A stretch of 64,000 bases of DNA from Candidatus Reconcilbacillus cellulovorans. Lineage in GTDB: Bacteria > Bacillota > Bacilli > Paenibacillales > Reconciliibacillaceae. Position 1 is the first letter of the stretch. Every line of letters begins with the position of its first letter. The stretch is taken from positions 62,001-126,000 of the forward strand of contig MOXJ01000001.1 in the NCBI GenBank assembly GCA_002507565.1, written 5' to 3'. Shown here in pieces: positions 18,376-26,661 of this stretch. Both the position numbers and the translations under genes were made by a program. The notes below the pieces were generated by a model that made no database searches, was not told the DNA's origin, and saw nothing but the letters and a program-made list of their open reading frames with translations.

Positions 18376-18870
18376 ATGAAATCGCGCAAACTGTCGTTTT
18401 GCGTCTGCTATTGCCGGCCGTGTCGAAAACGGCGCCGCCCCCGCACACGTAAATTTTGCAGGTGTGCGACGTACGGGTTCGACGGTCGGCGTCTGCGGCG
18501 GCTTCGAACCGACCGGGCGGGCAGACTTCGCGTCGTGGCGGTCGTTTTGCGGCCGAGACCACGATTTTCGGAAACACGGTTTTACGGCGTATCCGTAGGG
18601 AAATCGCGCGTTTCTCTTCCTCCCCAGCTTACCGCGGAAAAACAAGTCTATTCCTACGCCGTTTTCAACCGCGGTCCGGGAAAGTTATCGGCGCGCGTCG
18701 AAATCAGCCCGGACGGGACGATATACGCGACGGATCGGGAAGAAGACATTCCTGTCGGCGAGATGCGTGTTCTGGTATCGACGCGTTTTTTGCGGTTCAC
18801 CCGGTTGTCGCTCGTTTCCGACTCTTCGGCCATCGCTGACGTGACGTATCAGGCGCGCTCCGCCGGATAA
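18376..18870 (+). CDS. DUF6385-like protein, short form
   Basis: The 164-residue product has the family pattern YGFDGRRLRRLRTDRAGRL, then a beta-rich C-terminal domain with FNRGPG, VEISPDG and a closing RFTRLSL. The same C-terminal domain occurs in the next gene (YNRGPG, IEISANG, KYTRLSY). The first 31 residues are odd: they hold six cysteines and about a dozen Arg/Lys and resemble no signal peptide, so the true N-terminus may differ. The AAGGA box upstream of ATG 18376 is only fair. DUF6385 proteins have no known function. The location at the head of a glycosyltransferase run suggests a surface or spore-surface protein. Confidence 0.6.
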   Translation: MKSRKLSFCVCYCRPCRKRRRPRTRKFCRCATYGFDGRRLRRLRTDRAGRLRVVAVVLRPRPRFSETRFYGVSVGKSRVSLPPQLTAEKQVYSYAVFNRGPGKLSARVEISPDGTIYATDREEDIPVGEMRVLVSTRFLRFTRLSLVSDSSAIADVTYQARSAG

Positions 18871-18900
18871 CCCGGAACACGACGGAAAGGGAGGATGATC

Positions 18901-19561
18901 ATGCCCAACTACGCAGCGTTCAACACGAATCCGGACGACTTACGAACGCTTATTTTCGGAAAAGACGGAACGACCACCCGGGCGTTGGCGGTCGACGCGG
19001 GCGGCTTGATGTTGGTCGGCGGCGCGACGATCTCGGGCGGAACGCTTGCGGCGGTGCAAAGCGCGACGGTCGCCGGCGGAACGCTCGATGCCGTCCTCGG
19101 CGCGACGATCTCGGGCGGCGGTGCAAAGCGCGACGATCGCCGGCGGGACGCTCAGCGCCGTCCTCGGTGCGACGATCTCGGGCGGAACGCTTGACGCGTT
19201 TTTGAGCGGCACCATTACATCGGTTTCACAAAAAACGTTTCTCGAAATCGCCACGACCGACGTCGTCACGGGGGATTCCTTCACCGCCTTGCCCGCCCTT
19301 ACGACGGCCGTCCTGGGAACGTACTCGTTCTTTGTCTACAACCGCGGACCGGGTACCAACGCCGCCGATGTTCAAATTGAAATCAGCGCCAACGGAACCA
19401 ACTGGTTTGTCGACGTCGCCACCGCTTCCCCGATCGCAGTCGGATCCGTCGACGTACTCGTGCCGAAACGTTTTTTGAAGTATACCCGTTTGTCCTACCG
19501 GTCCAGCGTCAGCGGCCAGCCGACGACGCTCGACATTTATTTCAACGCGCAAGGGACGTGA
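18901..19561 (+). pseudogene. DUF6385-like protein with 13-residue repeats, frameshifted within the repeats
   Basis: The start ATG 18901 follows AAGGGAGG and encodes a canonical DUF6385 N-terminus (FNTNPDDLRTLIFGKDG). Five repeats of 13 residues follow, of the type ATISGGTLAAVQS, and then the beta-rich C-terminal domain ending at 19561. The third repeat lacks 11 nt relative to the first, which throws the C-terminal domain out of frame; restoring 11 nt gives 223 residues. As written, translation ends at 19194 with an Arg-rich tail. The Ser/Thr-rich repeat could be a glycosylation target for the enzymes downstream (inference). It could be a true phase-off state, a decaying gene or an assembly error. 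Confidence 0.7.
19024..19207 (+). repeat. 39-nt tandem repeats, five units, unit 3 shortened
   Basis: Units start at 19024, 19063, 19102, 19130 and 19169. Units 1, 2, 4 and 5 are 39 nt and unit 3 is 28 nt. In unit 1 the sequence GCGG-AACGCTT-GCGG spans the bases missing from unit 3, so the 11-nt loss fits recombination or slippage between two GCGG copies. Units alternate between ATISGG and AT(V/I)AGG types. Confidence 0.9.
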
Positions 19562-19566
19562 CGGCC

Positions 19567-21603
19567 GTGAGCCTTCGGATGGGAGCGCATCTGATCGTCC
19601 GAAACGAGCGCCATCGCTTGGCGCGTTGTCTTGAAAGCGTCCGGAGTTTCGTCGACGAAATCGTCGTCGTCGATTTCGGCTCGACGGACGGAACTCCGGA
19701 CGTCGCCCGCGCCTTCGGAGCACGAATCGTCACGGCCGAATGGCCGGACCATTTCGCTCAAGCGCGAAACATCGCGCTGGAAAACGGTTCGACCGACTGG
19801 GTCTTATGGATCGACGCCGACGAAACAGTCGCGGCGGGAGCGGACGCTTTGCGGGAAACGCTGGAGCGGACGGACGCGGAAGCTTTGACTGTCTCCGTCG
19901 TCAATCGGACCGGCGTCCGTCCGTTTGAAACGGTCGTCTGTCCTTGCGTCCGCCTGCTGCGACGGCGACCGGAATATCGGTTCGCCGGCCGAATTCACGA
20001 ACACCCGGTGAACGTCTCCGACGGCGAACCGGTTCAACCGGTCGGCGAATCTCCCCTTGTGTTCGAACATGACGGTTATATGCCGGCCGACATGGAGTCG
20101 AAAGCGAAAGCCGACCGCAATTTGCGGTTGCTCGAAATCGCCTTGTCCGAACGCCCCGACGACCCGTTTTATTTGTACCAGACGGGCGTGACGTTCGCGC
20201 AAAAAGGGCGGACGGAAGACGCGGTTCGACGGTTTACGAAAGCGTGGCGGCTTACCCCCCGCTCCGCCGCATTCCGCCCCGGACTGGCGCGCGATTTGGC
20301 GATCGCGCTGCTTCAATGCGGCCGGTGGGAGGAAGCTCGTGACCATTTACGGCATGCTGTACGCGACTATCCGGACTACCCGGATTTACATCATTTTCTG
20401 GGGGGTGCCCTGTTTCGTTGCGGGCAATGGAACGAAGCGGCGCGATGTTGGAAACATTGTCTGGACCTCGCCGATCATCCGTCACGGCGCCGGTACGTGA
20501 CGGAAACGGCAATCGGTTCGATCCGCACGTTCGAAGCGTTGGCCGAACTGGCCGGACGATGCGGAAATTTCGCGGAAATGGCCGCTTGGCTGGAGCGATC
20601 GTTGTCGGTCGATCCGACCGATGAGACGCGCTGGGAAAAATGGCTCGACGCAGGATTGAGGTCCGGATGGTCGGATGACGAAGCGGCCGAACGACTCGTG
20701 TCCCGATTACCTGAGAAAGTTCGCGACGAACAACCGCTTATCGCCGCAAGGCTGCTAGCGCGCGTCGGGGCGTACGCCAACGCTCTTCGAGAACTCGAGC
20801 GCGTACTGCGGGAGGTCAGCCATTTGCCCGACACCGCGGTTCTTCTTCAGGCGCAATGTCTGATGCAGACCGGACGATTCGCGGAAGCTGAAGCGTGTTT
20901 ACTCCAAGCCTCAGGCTATTCGACGCGGCCGGATTTTTGGGAAATGTACGCCGTCTGCCGGTGGCAAAACGGAAAAACGTTTTCCGCACGCGAATACGAA
21001 AAAATTCCGGAATGCTGCCGAGCGGCGATCGAACAAATCGACCGCCTTCTCAAAACGGGCGTCGCGGGCGCCGAGCCCGGTTCCGACGACCGTTCGTGGG
21101 ACGAATGGGTGGATAAAGCCGTGCGCCATAACGCACTCTCCTTAGCCGAACGGCTTATCCGGCTTCATCCGGCTTCGGCGCGGACTTATCCGCAATGTTT
21201 GTATCGTCACGGGTACGTCTTGCCTGCGGCCGATCGGCTGCTTCGTCGGATGGAGGCCGACCGTCTCACGGCGGACGAATACGCGATGTTGGCGGAAATT
21301 TTGTACGACCGCGGACACGCCGTGCAGGCAGCCGTGTTGTTCGAACGTTCGGTCGAGCTCGCTCCGCATAACGATAAGGCGCGGATCGGCGCTGCTCTTT
21401 CCTGGTTGCAGCTGGCTCGACAGACGCTTATGGAAGGTCTCGCCCGCGATCCGGGGCATCCCGGTCTGCTTAAAGATCTTGAAAACGTCGAATGGTCGAT
21501 CCGGCTGCTTGAATCGACCGGTTGGCACACGTCGTGGAACGCTGCGCAAAGGAGAAAATCTGATGTCCGAACGCATTTCCCTGTGCATGATCGTCCGCAA
21601 TGA
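19567..21603 (+). CDS. GT2 family glycosyltransferase with C-terminal TPR region (first of three)
   Basis: The 678-residue protein begins with a GT-A domain: AHLIVRNERHRLARCLESV, DEIVVVDFGSTDGT and the DxD-like WIDADET near residue 80. From about residue 200 on it is a long helical TPR-like array (repeated A-x-x-x-Y/F, W-x-x-A patterns). Such GT2-TPR proteins transfer a sugar from an NDP-sugar to protein or glycan acceptors, the TPRs often binding the acceptor. GTG 19567 is chosen because AAGGGA lies 10 nt upstream; ATG 19579 is an alternative. The 3' end overlaps the next gene by 41 nt. No signal peptide or membrane segment is evident, so it acts in the cytoplasm. Confidence 0.85.
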   Translation: MSLRMGAHLIVRNERHRLARCLESVRSFVDEIVVVDFGSTDGTPDVARAFGARIVTAEWPDHFAQARNIALENGSTDWVLWIDADETVAAGADALRETLERTDAEALTVSVVNRTGVRPFETVVCPCVRLLRRRPEYRFAGRIHEHPVNVSDGEPVQPVGESPLVFEHDGYMPADMESKAKADRNLRLLEIALSERPDDPFYLYQTGVTFAQKGRTEDAVRRFTKAWRLTPRSAAFRPGLARDLAIALLQCGRWEEARDHLRHAVRDYPDYPDLHHFLGGALFRCGQWNEAARCWKHCLDLADHPSRRRYVTETAIGSIRTFEALAELAGRCGNFAEMAAWLERSLSVDPTDETRWEKWLDAGLRSGWSDDEAAERLVSRLPEKVRDEQPLIAARLLARVGAYANALRELERVLREVSHLPDTAVLLQAQCLMQTGRFAEAEACLLQASGYSTRPDFWEMYAVCRWQNGKTFSAREYEKIPECCRAAIEQIDRLLKTGVAGAEPGSDDRSWDEWVDKAVRHNALSLAERLIRLHPASARTYPQCLYRHGYVLPAADRLLRRMEADRLTADEYAMLAEILYDRGHAVQAAVLFERSVELAPHNDKARIGAALSWLQLARQTLMEGLARDPGHPGLLKDLENVEWSIRLLESTGWHTSWNAAQRRKSDVRTHFPVHDRPQ

Positions 21604-23035
21604 GGCCGATACGATCGAACGGTGTTTGAGAAGCGCCGCACCGGCCGTCGATGAGCTTATCGTCGTCGATACCGGCTCGACCGACGACACGGTCCGGATC
21701 GCCCGGCGATATGGCGCCGTCGTCTTTTCTGCCGAATGGGAAGACGATTTCGCCGCGGCGCGCAACGTCGGGCTCGAACGGGCCACGGGCGACTGGATTC
21801 TCGTCCTGGACGCCGACGAAGAACTGGCGGAAGACGCGCCGGAACGATTGCGGGCATGTGTCCGCGACAGAAGCTGCTCCGGTTATTATGTTACAATTTA
21901 TAATTATTTCCACTCTTTTTCAGAGGATGCCGCCGTGCATTCGTCGATCCGGCTGTTTCGAAACGATCCGCGTCACCGGTTCGAAGGCGCGATCCATGAA
22001 CAAATCGCTCCGAGCATTTTGCGCCGCGACCCCCGCGCCGTCTTCGGCGGAAGCGACATTGTCGTCCGCCATTACGGATATGTCGGCGATGTAGTCGCCG
22101 ATCGCCGCAAAGTGGAACGGAACATGCGGATTTTGCGACGACAACTGCGCAAAACACCTGGAGACCCGTTCCATCTTTACAATATGGGAGTCGAATGGGC
22201 GCGGGCCGGACGTCCGGAGCGGGCCGTCCGGTATTTTCGAGCCGCCCGGTCCCGCGCGACGTGCGATGCGCCGTTCGTCGCGCTCGCCTATAAATACGAA
22301 GCGTTCTGTTGGCGAAAGATGGGCGATGTCGAAAAAGCGGTTTTCAGTTGTTTAGAAGGAATCAAACGTTTTCCCTCATACACGGATCTCTTTCATTATG
22401 CTGGCCTGTGGGAAATGGAGGCAGGCCGCTGGGAAAACGCCGAGTCGTTTCTGACATCGGCATATCGCCTGGGACCTCCTCCCGCCCCGTTTCAGACCGA
22501 AACGGGAATCGGCGCCCACAAAACTTGTTTTTCACTCGGCATTTTGGCCGAGTGTAGACGCGACGACATCGGAGTGCTGAGATGGCATCTCGAAGCCGTT
22601 CGGCTGGATACAAGCGCCGAACCCCCGCTTTGCCGGCTTTTCCGTTATATGCATTGCGCCGATCGGGAAAAACAATTGGCCGCGGCGTTGTTGAAACATT
22701 TTCGGCCGGATCAGGCGGGCAAACAACGCGTTTTAAATTTGTTGGAAGCATGCGGTTGTTTTCGAACCGCGCGTTTGCTTTCCAGGATATGGGGGATCGG
22801 CCGATCGAAATCGGTTCCCCGCCTACGCCGGGACAATCCCGCAGGCGAAGAAGCGTCTCGGGTGCTGAACGACTGGCACGTCTCCGCCAATCGCGACACG
22901 TCGAGTCGAAGGCGATGGGTGCGGGCGGCGTCGCGAATGGTCGATGCCCGTCTGCTGGACGTGCGGTCGCCGGAACTCCGTGCGATCGTACGGACGGTGC
23001 GTTTGCTGTTGCCTTGGGTCGACGGTTTCGTATGA
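21563..23035 (+). CDS. GT2 family glycosyltransferase with TPR region (second of three)
   Basis: The 490-residue product opens with ERISLCMIVRNEADTIERC, then DELIVVDTGSTDDT and the DxD-like LDADEEL, the standard GT2 core of the SunS/TPR-glycosyltransferase type. Residues 190-490 are helical repeats. The true start is ATG 21563 with AAAGGAG upstream, inside the end of the preceding gene, which implies translational coupling. Codon use and GC fall slightly in the middle (AT-rich stretch near 21890-21930). It is a paralogue of both neighbours but clearly diverged, so the three probably add different sugars or act on different acceptors (inference). Confidence 0.87.
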   Translation: MSERISLCMIVRNEADTIERCLRSAAPAVDELIVVDTGSTDDTVRIARRYGAVVFSAEWEDDFAAARNVGLERATGDWILVLDADEELAEDAPERLRACVRDRSCSGYYVTIYNYFHSFSEDAAVHSSIRLFRNDPRHRFEGAIHEQIAPSILRRDPRAVFGGSDIVVRHYGYVGDVVADRRKVERNMRILRRQLRKTPGDPFHLYNMGVEWARAGRPERAVRYFRAARSRATCDAPFVALAYKYEAFCWRKMGDVEKAVFSCLEGIKRFPSYTDLFHYAGLWEMEAGRWENAESFLTSAYRLGPPPAPFQTETGIGAHKTCFSLGILAECRRDDIGVLRWHLEAVRLDTSAEPPLCRLFRYMHCADREKQLAAALLKHFRPDQAGKQRVLNLLEACGCFRTARLLSRIWGIGRSKSVPRLRRDNPAGEEASRVLNDWHVSANRDTSSRRRWVRAASRMVDARLLDVRSPELRAIVRTVRLLLPWVDGFV

Positions 23036-23057
23036 AATGTTGCGAAAGGAGGCAACG

Positions 23058-24932
23058 ATGGAACTATCCATCAGTCTTTGTATGATTGTCCGCGACGAAG
23101 CGGATTGTCTTGAACGTTGTCTTTTGTCCGTTCTCCCTTATGTTCGCGAAATGATTATCGTCGACACCGGTTCCGTCGACGAAACGCGCGAAATCGCGAG
23201 ACGATACGGCGCGCGCGTCGAGGAAGTCGCCTGGACGGACGATTTTTCGGCCGCGCGAAACGCCGGACTGGCGTTGGCGACCGGGGACTGGATATTCGTC
23301 CTGGATGCGGACGAACAACTTGTTTCTGTCGATGTCGACCGATTGCGCGAACAGATGTCGGACGGACGCGTCTACGGTTTTTACGTTCACATGATCCATT
23401 CCGTCGGAGACCCGGCCGAAGGCGAATTCGTCACCGATTCGGTATGCCGGTTGTTCCGCAACGATCCGCGCATCCGCTTCTCGGGCACGGTGCATGAAGA
23501 AGTGGTGTCGTCGATTTTGCGGATTCCGGGCGCCGTCTTGGCCCGAGCTCCGATCCGAATCGCACATGACGGGTATTTGGAAGAACGGATCGTCCGCAAA
23601 CGAAAAAACGAACGCAACGCCCGTCTGTTGGAAACGGCCGCCCGCCTGTCTCCGGGAGATCCGCGAATTCGCTATGCGGTCGGGACCGAATATTTCCAGC
23701 GTCGCGATTACGAACGCGCCTGGGAATGGTTTCGCGAAGCGCTTCGCCACGCGCCGGTCACGGAAGGATATACGTCCGATCTCGCGCTCAAGGCGGCGTA
23801 TTGTCTTCGGGAAATCGGCAAAATGGATGAGGCATCGGGCTTGATCGACCAAGCACTAGTTTTTTACCCCGATTTCACCGATCTTTTGGAATTGAAAGCC
23901 GTCATCCTGTTCGAATCGAACCGGCCTGCGGCGGCTTTGGACGCCGTTAAACGCGCGTTGAGGGCCGGTGACGCGTCGGAGCGGTATTCGTCCGTCTCCG
24001 GATCGGGTACGTACCGCACACTGTATTGGGCCGGCCGTATCCGGGAATCGCTTGCGCTCTGGGAAGAAGCAAAAGAGGATTACGTCCGGGCGTTGGGATT
24101 TCGGCCGGGCTACTTGCCGGTTTGGAAGAGACTGGCGTTTTTGCTGACGACGACAGACGGTTTTGACGAGTTGGCGCGGCTCGTCCGCGACACGACGCTG
24201 GACGGACCGGTACGCGAAGCGGTGGACAAAATCATTTGCGAAGCCGCGCTCGATACGGCGAATCCCGACGTACTCAAAGAAGTGCGTTCGTTGCTCGTTT
24301 CTTGTCGGCAGCGGTTAAGGCTTGATTTTTTCTTGGACGCTTTGAACCGACGCTTTTCCGAAGCAAAGCGCAAACTTGCCGATCTGCCCGATGATTCTGA
24401 TGGTTTACAGGAAAAGAGTTTGTTGGACTGGGCGCTTGTTCGGGCGACCGGCGCGCGATCCGCCGCCGAATCGGAAAATGCGCCGGAAAAATCCGAACTG
24501 TCGCCGTCTCTCATGCTCGCCCGCTCGTGCGCGCTGTTGCGGATGGGAGCATGGGAAGCATTTGTCCGGTTTCAGTCCGACATGGTCGAAACGTCCGCAT
24601 CGTTGTTTTTGCCAGCTGAAGGCGGAATGAGACCGTTTTTCAGAGCACCGGCCGATCTCAAACAAAAGCTGGACGACGTCGCCGGAACGGACGGGGTCGC
24701 GCTGACCGCGACGGACGCGTGGATCCTCGGGTTGCTCGCTTGGTCGCGGAACGACCGGTTTGCGGCCGTAAACTGGTTCGCACGGTGTGTTCGGGATTCC
24801 GGCAAACCGGAGGCCCGCCGGGCTCTCGCGCACGCCTGCGTCTCGGCGGCGCGCCTCGTCAACCGTAACCGTGGACCCGACGAGCGATGTTTCGAAACGT
24901 TGAACCCGGAACGGGCCGTTTTTTGGTTTTGA
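23058..24932 (+). CDS. GT2 family glycosyltransferase with TPR region (third of three)
   Basis: The 624-residue product repeats the layout: ELSISLCMIVRDEADCLERC, EMIIVDTGSVDET, then LDADEQL as the metal-binding motif, then a long TPR-like helical region. ATG 23058 has a strong GAAAGGAGG box and lies 22 nt after the previous stop. A longer open frame reaches back to 22944 but has no ribosome binding site and overlaps the previous gene. The C-terminal 350 residues are least like the neighbours. Role as for the other two: transfer of a nucleotide-activated sugar to a surface protein or glycan. Confidence 0.87.
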   Translation: MELSISLCMIVRDEADCLERCLLSVLPYVREMIIVDTGSVDETREIARRYGARVEEVAWTDDFSAARNAGLALATGDWIFVLDADEQLVSVDVDRLREQMSDGRVYGFYVHMIHSVGDPAEGEFVTDSVCRLFRNDPRIRFSGTVHEEVVSSILRIPGAVLARAPIRIAHDGYLEERIVRKRKNERNARLLETAARLSPGDPRIRYAVGTEYFQRRDYERAWEWFREALRHAPVTEGYTSDLALKAAYCLREIGKMDEASGLIDQALVFYPDFTDLLELKAVILFESNRPAAALDAVKRALRAGDASERYSSVSGSGTYRTLYWAGRIRESLALWEEAKEDYVRALGFRPGYLPVWKRLAFLLTTTDGFDELARLVRDTTLDGPVREAVDKIICEAALDTANPDVLKEVRSLLVSCRQRLRLDFFLDALNRRFSEAKRKLADLPDDSDGLQEKSLLDWALVRATGARSAAESENAPEKSELSPSLMLARSCALLRMGAWEAFVRFQSDMVETSASLFLPAEGGMRPFFRAPADLKQKLDDVAGTDGVALTATDAWILGLLAWSRNDRFAAVNWFARCVRDSGKPEARRALAHACVSAARLVNRNRGPDERCFETLNPERAVFWF

Positions 24933-24948
24933 AAAGGAGGGACAACGC

Positions 24949-26661
24949 GTGCCGACCAGTTATGTTCAAGCGATTCCCTCCGTCGTCGACGCCGTGTTGC
25001 GGGCGGCTCCTTCGTCCGTGTTGGACGTCGGAGTCGGGTTTGGGAAATATGGACTGCTGTTGCGGGAAGCGACAGACGTCGCCGCCGGAAGGTACCGTCC
25101 GGACGAATGGCGGCTTCGGATCGACGGCATTGAAATTTTCGCCCCGTATCGGACGCCCGTTCACGATTATGCGTATAACCGCGTATATTACGGCGACATG
25201 TTCGAAGTGCTCGAACGACTGCCGGTTTACGACGTCGTTTTGCTGATCGATGTATTGGAACACGTGCCGAAAGAGGACGGAAGACGGCTGATCGATAAGC
25301 TGTTGTCGCGCGCCGGCAAGAAGTTGATCGTTTCGACGCCGCTTTATCCGGCGCCGCAAGGGGATTATCGCGGAAACGTCCATGAAACCCATCGCAGCCG
25401 ATGGACTTTGGTTGATTTTCAATCTTGGGACAGTTGCTGGCGGCTGGTGCCGACGCCCGACGGCGGCGCGCAAATCGTGGAAATCGATCCGCCCGCTAAC
25501 TGGACGGATTGTCCCGCAGACCGGCTCGTTGCAAGAGCGGCGGAAAACACCGGCAGCATCGGCAGGCTCGATGTCGCCTTTGCCTTACCCCATCTTCATT
25601 TGACCGGGGGCATTAAAATTTTGCTTGAATATGCCCGCAGGCTCCGGGAACGCGGCCATCGCACGCGTGTTTATCATACGGGCGGCAAACACGCCGGACC
25701 GTTGCCCGCCTGGTCCGACGTCGCCGTCGACGAAGCGGCGTCGTTTTCGGATTCGGCGGACATGTTCGGAACGGTTCGCGATTGCGACGCGATCGTCCTG
25801 GGGTGGGTGCGCCAGCTCGAAAACAGCGAGCGAAGTCAAGTGCCCCTTTTTTATTTGGAACAAGGCTACCCCTGGTTGTTCGGCGACGTATCCGATGTCG
25901 ATCCGGACGCGGTGCGGAGTTATTTGCGGTCGCAATACCGACGGCCGGTTCCGATCGGGTGTGTTTCTTCCTTCCTGGCGGACGTGCTTCGAGTGCGCTA
26001 CGGGCGAACATGTGCCGTCGTCCCGAACGGCGTCGACACCGCGGCGTTTTCGCCCGGTTCTGAACGCGAAGGCGCCACGGTACTGCTCGTCGGACCCGCT
26101 TCGGAACGGTTCAAAGATTTCACGACCGCCGTCCGGGTATTACGGCGCGTCTGGGAAGAAGGAACGCGTTTTCAGGTGCTGTGGATTTGTCAAACGCCGC
26201 CGACGCTGCTCAATTGTCCGTTTCCCGTCCGCTTCGCGGTGTGCCCGCCGCAAGACGAGTTGCCCGATTTGTACCGATCCGCCGACCTGTTGCTCTATAC
26301 GTCGCAGTACGAAGGATTCGGACTGCCCCCTTTGGAAGCGATGGCGTGCGGAATTCCGGTCGTGGCCGCCGCATGCGGCGGAATCGACGGCTACGCCGAA
26401 CACGGCAAAAACGCCTTGCTGGCGCCCCCGGGCGACGTCGAAGCTTTGGCGGCGCACGTCCGGGATTTGCTCGTTCATCCGGACAAACGGCGTTTTCTCG
26501 GCCGACAAGGAAGGACGACCGCCCTGCGGTTCGACTGGTCGGCGGTCGTCCCCCGGATGGAACGGATTCTGGCGTCCGTCGCTCAGTTCAAAAATCCTTC
26601 CAGCGCGATCGTCGGCCGGCCGTTCGACTGCCAAGCGCCCTTGTTATACCCGCCGTTATAG
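24949..26661 (+). CDS. Fusion of SAM-dependent methyltransferase and GT4 glycosyltransferase
   Basis: Two catalytic domains are joined in 570 residues. Residues 1-200 are a class I methyltransferase: VLDVGVGFGKYGLLL is the SAM-binding loop and VVLLIDVLEHVPKEDG the second motif. Residues 205-545 are a GT-B fold retaining glycosyltransferase: LTGGIKILLEYARRL near the start, VVPNGVDT, and the E-x7-E element in EGFGLPPLEAMACGIPVV. GTG 24949 has AAAGGAGGG 7 nt upstream. The pair could methylate and extend or cap the glycan made by the preceding three enzymes (inference). The last 25 or so residues are antisense to the end of the GH53 gene and look unrelated to GT4, so the original stop may have been lost. 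Confidence 0.85.
   Translation: MPTSYVQAIPSVVDAVLRAAPSSVLDVGVGFGKYGLLLREATDVAAGRYRPDEWRLRIDGIEIFAPYRTPVHDYAYNRVYYGDMFEVLERLPVYDVVLLIDVLEHVPKEDGRRLIDKLLSRAGKKLIVSTPLYPAPQGDYRGNVHETHRSRWTLVDFQSWDSCWRLVPTPDGGAQIVEIDPPANWTDCPADRLVARAAENTGSIGRLDVAFALPHLHLTGGIKILLEYARRLRERGHRTRVYHTGGKHAGPLPAWSDVAVDEAASFSDSADMFGTVRDCDAIVLGWVRQLENSERSQVPLFYLEQGYPWLFGDVSDVDPDAVRSYLRSQYRRPVPIGCVSSFLADVLRVRYGRTCAVVPNGVDTAAFSPGSEREGATVLLVGPASERFKDFTTAVRVLRRVWEEGTRFQVLWICQTPPTLLNCPFPVRFAVCPPQDELPDLYRSADLLLYTSQYEGFGLPPLEAMACGIPVVAAACGGIDGYAEHGKNALLAPPGDVEALAAHVRDLLVHPDKRRFLGRQGRTTALRFDWSAVVPRMERILASVAQFKNPSSAIVGRPFDCQAPLLYPPL

Noticed and set aside
18271-18645. Minus-strand ORFs in the patB to DUF6385 gap
   Set aside because: They are antisense to the DUF6385 gene and show Arg/Pro-rich shadow composition. 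No start signal was seen.
19022-19207. CRISPR-like array from regular 39-nt periodicity
   Set aside because: The units are coding (13 residues), contiguous without spacers, and lie inside a DUF6385 gene.
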